From JBOGWY01 sp050694015 (GTDB taxonomy: Bacteria > Actinomycetota > CADDZG01 > WHSQ01): 9,495 nt of DNA. This document shows positions 6,611 through 9,495 of this stretch, one piece after another (the first letter of the stretch is position 1; each line of letters begins with the position of its first letter). The translations under genes and the position numbers were made by a program. The stretch covers positions 1-9,495 of the forward strand of contig JBOGWY010000296.1 of the NCBI GenBank assembly GCA_050694015.1, in the 5' to 3' direction. The notes beneath the pieces were generated by a model, which was given only the letters and a program-made list of their open reading frames with translations, made no database searches and was not told the DNA's origin.

Positions 6611-6642
6611 CCGCCACGGAGGCGACCGGTCGGTCGCTGCGG
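6611..6642. other. Inverted repeat between convergent lipoprotein and secA genes, possible shared terminator
   Basis: In the 39-base gap, GCGACC (6622-6627) and GGTCGC (6632-6637) flank the four bases GGTC, and the outer CCGC (6611-6614) and GCGG (6639-6642) can also pair. A GC-rich hairpin between two convergent genes is a likely place for termination, but there is no T-run on either side, so this is weak. Confidence 0.3.
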
Positions 6643-6646
6643 AAAA

Positions 6647-9400
<2,754 letters not shown>

Positions 9401-9417
9401 CTACCTCACCTTCGGTG

Positions 9418-9441
9418 GCGTGGCGGCCGAGCCCGCCACGC
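9418..9441 (-). promoter_or_regulatory. Stem-loop in the secA leader
   Basis: A perfect nine-pair stem, GCGTGGCGG (9418-9426) and CCGCCACGC (9433-9441), closes a six-base loop 17 bases before the secA ATG. A second small hairpin, CACC-GAA-GGTG (9405-9415), overlaps the ribosome binding site GGTGAGG. No T-run follows, so a terminator for an upstream gene is less likely than a leader structure affecting secA mRNA stability or translation. Confidence 0.45.
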
Positions 9442-9449
9442 GGCTACCC

Positions 9450-9455
9450 ATTATG
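9450..9455 (-). promoter_or_regulatory. Possible -10 element for secA
   Basis: CATAAT on the minus strand, identical to the -10 of the surface-protein promoter, lies about 50 bases before the secA start. It would put the transcript start near 9443, immediately before the leader stem-loop. No good -35 box is found 16-18 bases upstream, so this is tentative. Confidence 0.35.
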
Positions 9456-9495
9456 AACGGGTGTCCCGCCTAGGCCATCCCGGGGTGCTTGGTCT

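Overview
The window is high-GC bacterial chromosome, densely coded, with short intergenic gaps and G/C-rich third codon positions. The gene set (secA with a SEC-C zinc tail, prfB, ftsE-ftsX, an LPXTG-type surface protein, a lipoprotein) and the prfB/ftsE/ftsX grouping point to a Gram-positive-type, high-GC lineage. An actinobacterium, possibly an early-branching one, is my best guess; this rests on gene content and remembered gene order, not on a search. There is no sign of phage, insertion sequence, CRISPR array, tRNA or rRNA.

Layout, right to left along the minus strand: secA (9400-6647) begins behind a 95-base leader region that holds a strong stem-loop. It runs convergently into a plus-strand lipoprotein gene (5462-6607) that looks like a TolB/PD40-type beta-propeller. 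That gene is divergent from a minus-strand gene for a secreted, acidic, cysteine-containing protein with an LPFTG sorting signal (5288-4521). The surface-protein gene has a good sigma70-like promoter (5378-5350) and ends at a stem-loop terminator (4494-4473). Then come, all on the minus strand and closely packed, a membrane-anchored seven-repeat beta-propeller gene (4443-3457), prfB for release factor 2 (3434-2309), a ferritin-like diiron protein of the R2/R2lox type (2295-1186), ftsE (1158-472) and the start of ftsX (475 to the left edge, partial).

The best-supported special feature is in prfB. The gene is split by an in-frame TGA at codon 23, set in the canonical +1 programmed-frameshift context (Shine-Dalgarno-like AAGGAG, three bases, then CTT TGA C). 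The true gene therefore starts at 3434 and makes a 374-residue RF2 only by shifting frame. This is autoregulation by RF2 itself, and ftsE, the diiron gene and the lipoprotein gene all end in TGA, an RF2 codon.

The other notable point is the diiron protein between prfB and ftsE. It keeps all six predicted metal ligands plus the Val and Tyr that form the ether cross-link in R2-like ligand-binding oxidases. It is therefore more likely an R2lox-type oxidase than a true ribonucleotide reductase subunit. Three exported-protein genes separate secA from prfB, which are neighbours in many Gram-positive genomes; this is the accessory part of the window. I see no wholly new multi-gene system. The novelty is in regulation and in individual poorly described envelope proteins.
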